From Bacteroidetes bacterium UBA3022 (GTDB lineage Bacteria; Bacteroidota; Bacteroidia; Chitinophagales; BACL12): a DNA stretch of 13,143 bases. The stretch lies in the NCBI GenBank assembly GCA_002346225.1, contig DDYY01000069.1:1-13143 (forward strand), in the 5' to 3' direction. Position numbers and translations under genes: made by a program. This document shows positions 13,001 through 13,143 of the stretch, piece after piece. Each line of letters opens with the position of its first letter. The stretch's first letter is position 1. The notes beneath the pieces were generated by a model. It had not been told where the DNA came from. It searched no databases and was given only the letters and a program-made list of their open reading frames with translations.

Positions 13001-13143
13001 ATGAACCTGGCGGAGAACGAAGTCTTGGTGTATCACGACCCGGATGACTCCCGAGTAGATGATATCAAGGCATTTCTGGAACCCTTTCATATGGATATTA
13101 TCCAGCTGGATTGGTACGCCAATAAATTTGATGTTTATGGCTG
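13001..13143 (+). CDS. Unidentified protein, 5' part (3' end outside window)
   Basis: An open frame starts at ATG 13001, 30 nt after the gltA terminator, and runs off the right edge; 47 residues are visible (MNLAENEVLVYHDPDDSR at the start). The pattern of a short beta strand (EVLVYH), a polar loop, a helix (VDDIKAFLEPF) and a second strand (IIQLDW) could fit a thioredoxin-fold protein such as an ArsC- or glutaredoxin-like family member, but no redox Cys is present in this part, so this is only a suggestion. TACATTTA at 12972-12979 has one mismatch to the -7 consensus. Its position after a terminator suggests an independent transcript. Confidence 0.6.
   Translation, partial: MNLAENEVLVYHDPDDSRVDDIKAFLEPFHMDIIQLDWYANKFDVYG

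Overview
This window looks like part of a Bacteroidota chromosome, probably a Chitinophagales or Saprospirales-type lineage, though the family-level placement is a guess. Four signals support the phylum. Two proteins end in type IX secretion (T9SS) type A sorting domains. Secreted proteins have signal peptides ending in A|Q. Start sites generally lack Shine-Dalgarno sequences. Five leading genes are preceded by perfect matches to the Bacteroidetes -7 promoter element TAnnTTTG.

Layout from left to right. Positions 1-1256 (+) hold the 3' part of a large secreted T9SS adhesin-like protein whose start lies outside the window. Positions 1248-1450 form a compact non-coding repeat island: a perfect 18-bp palindrome that supplies the stop codon of that gene, a 6-bp-period array, a 7-bp-period array, a degenerate half copy of the palindrome, and a longer 7-bp-period array. 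Positions 1551-5244 (-) are a tightly packed five-gene molybdenum cofactor operon, transcribed moaA, moeA, a TauE/SafE-family (TSUP) membrane transporter, mobA, moaD. Three of its four junctions are ATGA overlaps. Divergent from it is a secreted alpha/beta-hydrolase esterase (5317-6228, +), followed by a monoheme cytochrome c lipoprotein (6344-6844, +). Converging on the cytochrome gene is a two-gene minus-strand unit: a small secreted protein of unknown function (8651-9241) and a 622-residue T9SS cargo protein with PKD and Ig-like domains (6850-8718). A small three-helix membrane protein (9291-9662, +) converges on tryptophanase tnaA (9666-11045, -). A second small membrane protein (11147-11458, +) diverges from tnaA. 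Citrate synthase gltA (11633-12919, +) follows and ends at a strong intrinsic terminator. The start of another gene (13001 onward, +) is cut by the right edge.

How the genes work together. Only the cofactor operon is a clear pathway unit: MoaA starts molybdopterin synthesis, MoaD is the small sulfur-carrier subunit of molybdopterin synthase, MoeA inserts molybdate, and MobA makes the dinucleotide form. moaC, moaE, moeB and mogA/moaB are not here and must lie elsewhere if the pathway is complete. The TSUP transporter inside the operon suggests transport of an oxyanion or sulfur compound linked to a molybdoenzyme; this is inference. The other genes are individually recognisable housekeeping, metabolic or surface functions with no obvious shared pathway.

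I found no CRISPR array, insertion sequence, tRNA, rRNA or defence system, and no convincing candidate for a wholly new system. The most unusual structure is the composite repeat island at 1248-1450. The most informative regulatory observation is the set of perfect -7 elements placed so close to start codons that very short or absent 5' leaders are implied.
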